From Phycisphaerales bacterium (GTDB lineage Bacteria; Planctomycetota; Phycisphaerae; Phycisphaerales; UBA1924), in assembly GCA_026647565.1 (NCBI GenBank), contig JAPKGU010000019.1, forward strand, positions 1 through 34,690: a DNA stretch of 34,690 nt, given 5' to 3'. Under the pieces are notes generated by a model. That model was not told the DNA's origin, made no database searches, and saw nothing but the letters and a program-made list of their open reading frames with translations. Both the position numbers and the translations under genes were made by a program. Shown here one piece after another: positions 34,516-34,690 of the stretch (the stretch's first letter is position 1; every line of letters begins with the position of its first letter).

Positions 34516-34690
34516 ATGTCCAGTCTGCCTACAAGCCGAGCCGTGGACGCCGTGCACAAGCGGTTCGGCCAACTCGTCGGGCTCTACCCGGCACTTCAAG
34601 GCCATGACGCAAAGCGGCTTTACTCCGACTCAATAGCGGCCGACCAAGGGCTGATCTTCGCGCTCGTGGCTCCCGATGGCCTCGAACAAG
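34516..34690 (+). CDS. Hypothetical protein, 3' truncated by window edge
   Basis: ATG 34516 with GAGGA upstream: MSSLPTSRAVDAVHKRFGQLVGLYPALQGHDAKRLYSDSIAADQGLIFALVAPDGLEQ..., open to window end (hence absent from the ORF track). Confidence 0.6.
   Translation, partial: MSSLPTSRAVDAVHKRFGQLVGLYPALQGHDAKRLYSDSIAADQGLIFALVAPDGLEQ

Larger units (their letters stand above)
26665..34690. mobile_element. Integrated serine-recombinase element in comM; left junction about 26.67-26.69 kb, right end outside the window
   Basis: comM interrupted at Walker A next to the LSR 3' end; adjacent xis-like HTH, primase, ATPase operon and cargo; no 5' comM half anywhere in the window. Confidence 0.82.

Noticed and set aside
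1-34690. tRNA, rRNA and CRISPR arrays
   Set aside because: None recognised by reading either strand; integration is into a protein-coding gene rather than a tRNA.

Overview
High-GC (about 65-70%) bacterial window, probably Planctomycetota. That placement is inferred from an LEPR-XLL surface protein, the coding style and a REP-like intergenic element. The left three quarters is chromosomal backbone: (i) a giant surface protein (at least 2983 codons) on the minus strand, open through the left edge and absent from the ORF track; (ii) pheA; (iii) a plus-strand membrane protein; (iv) a nuoJKLMN block (minus) with His-rich loops in both NuoL and NuoM; (v) a translationally coupled pgsA-pgpA pair (plus); (vi) a DUF3592-like protein; (vii) two tandem paralogous secreted M1-like metallopeptidases; (viii) a GNAT acetyltransferase; (ix) the 3' part of comM. 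From about 26.68 kb to the right edge lies an integrated mobile element. A large serine recombinase reads out of the element into comM at its Walker A region. Behind it is an overlapping operon (excisionase-like HTH, CHC2/TOPRIM primase, P-loop ATPase, small ORF), followed by cargo: an uncharacterised 556-aa protein, a secreted S1/P1 nuclease with a Cys-rich tail, and a truncated nuclease-like ORF. The 5' half of comM is not in the window, so the far end of the element lies beyond it. The most interesting hypothesis is that the element cuts the competence helicase gene comM and also carries a secreted nuclease, two routes that could each reduce DNA uptake or transformation. The very long plus-strand ORFs (735, 807, 1000 and 1474 aa) are antisense GC-bias artefacts.
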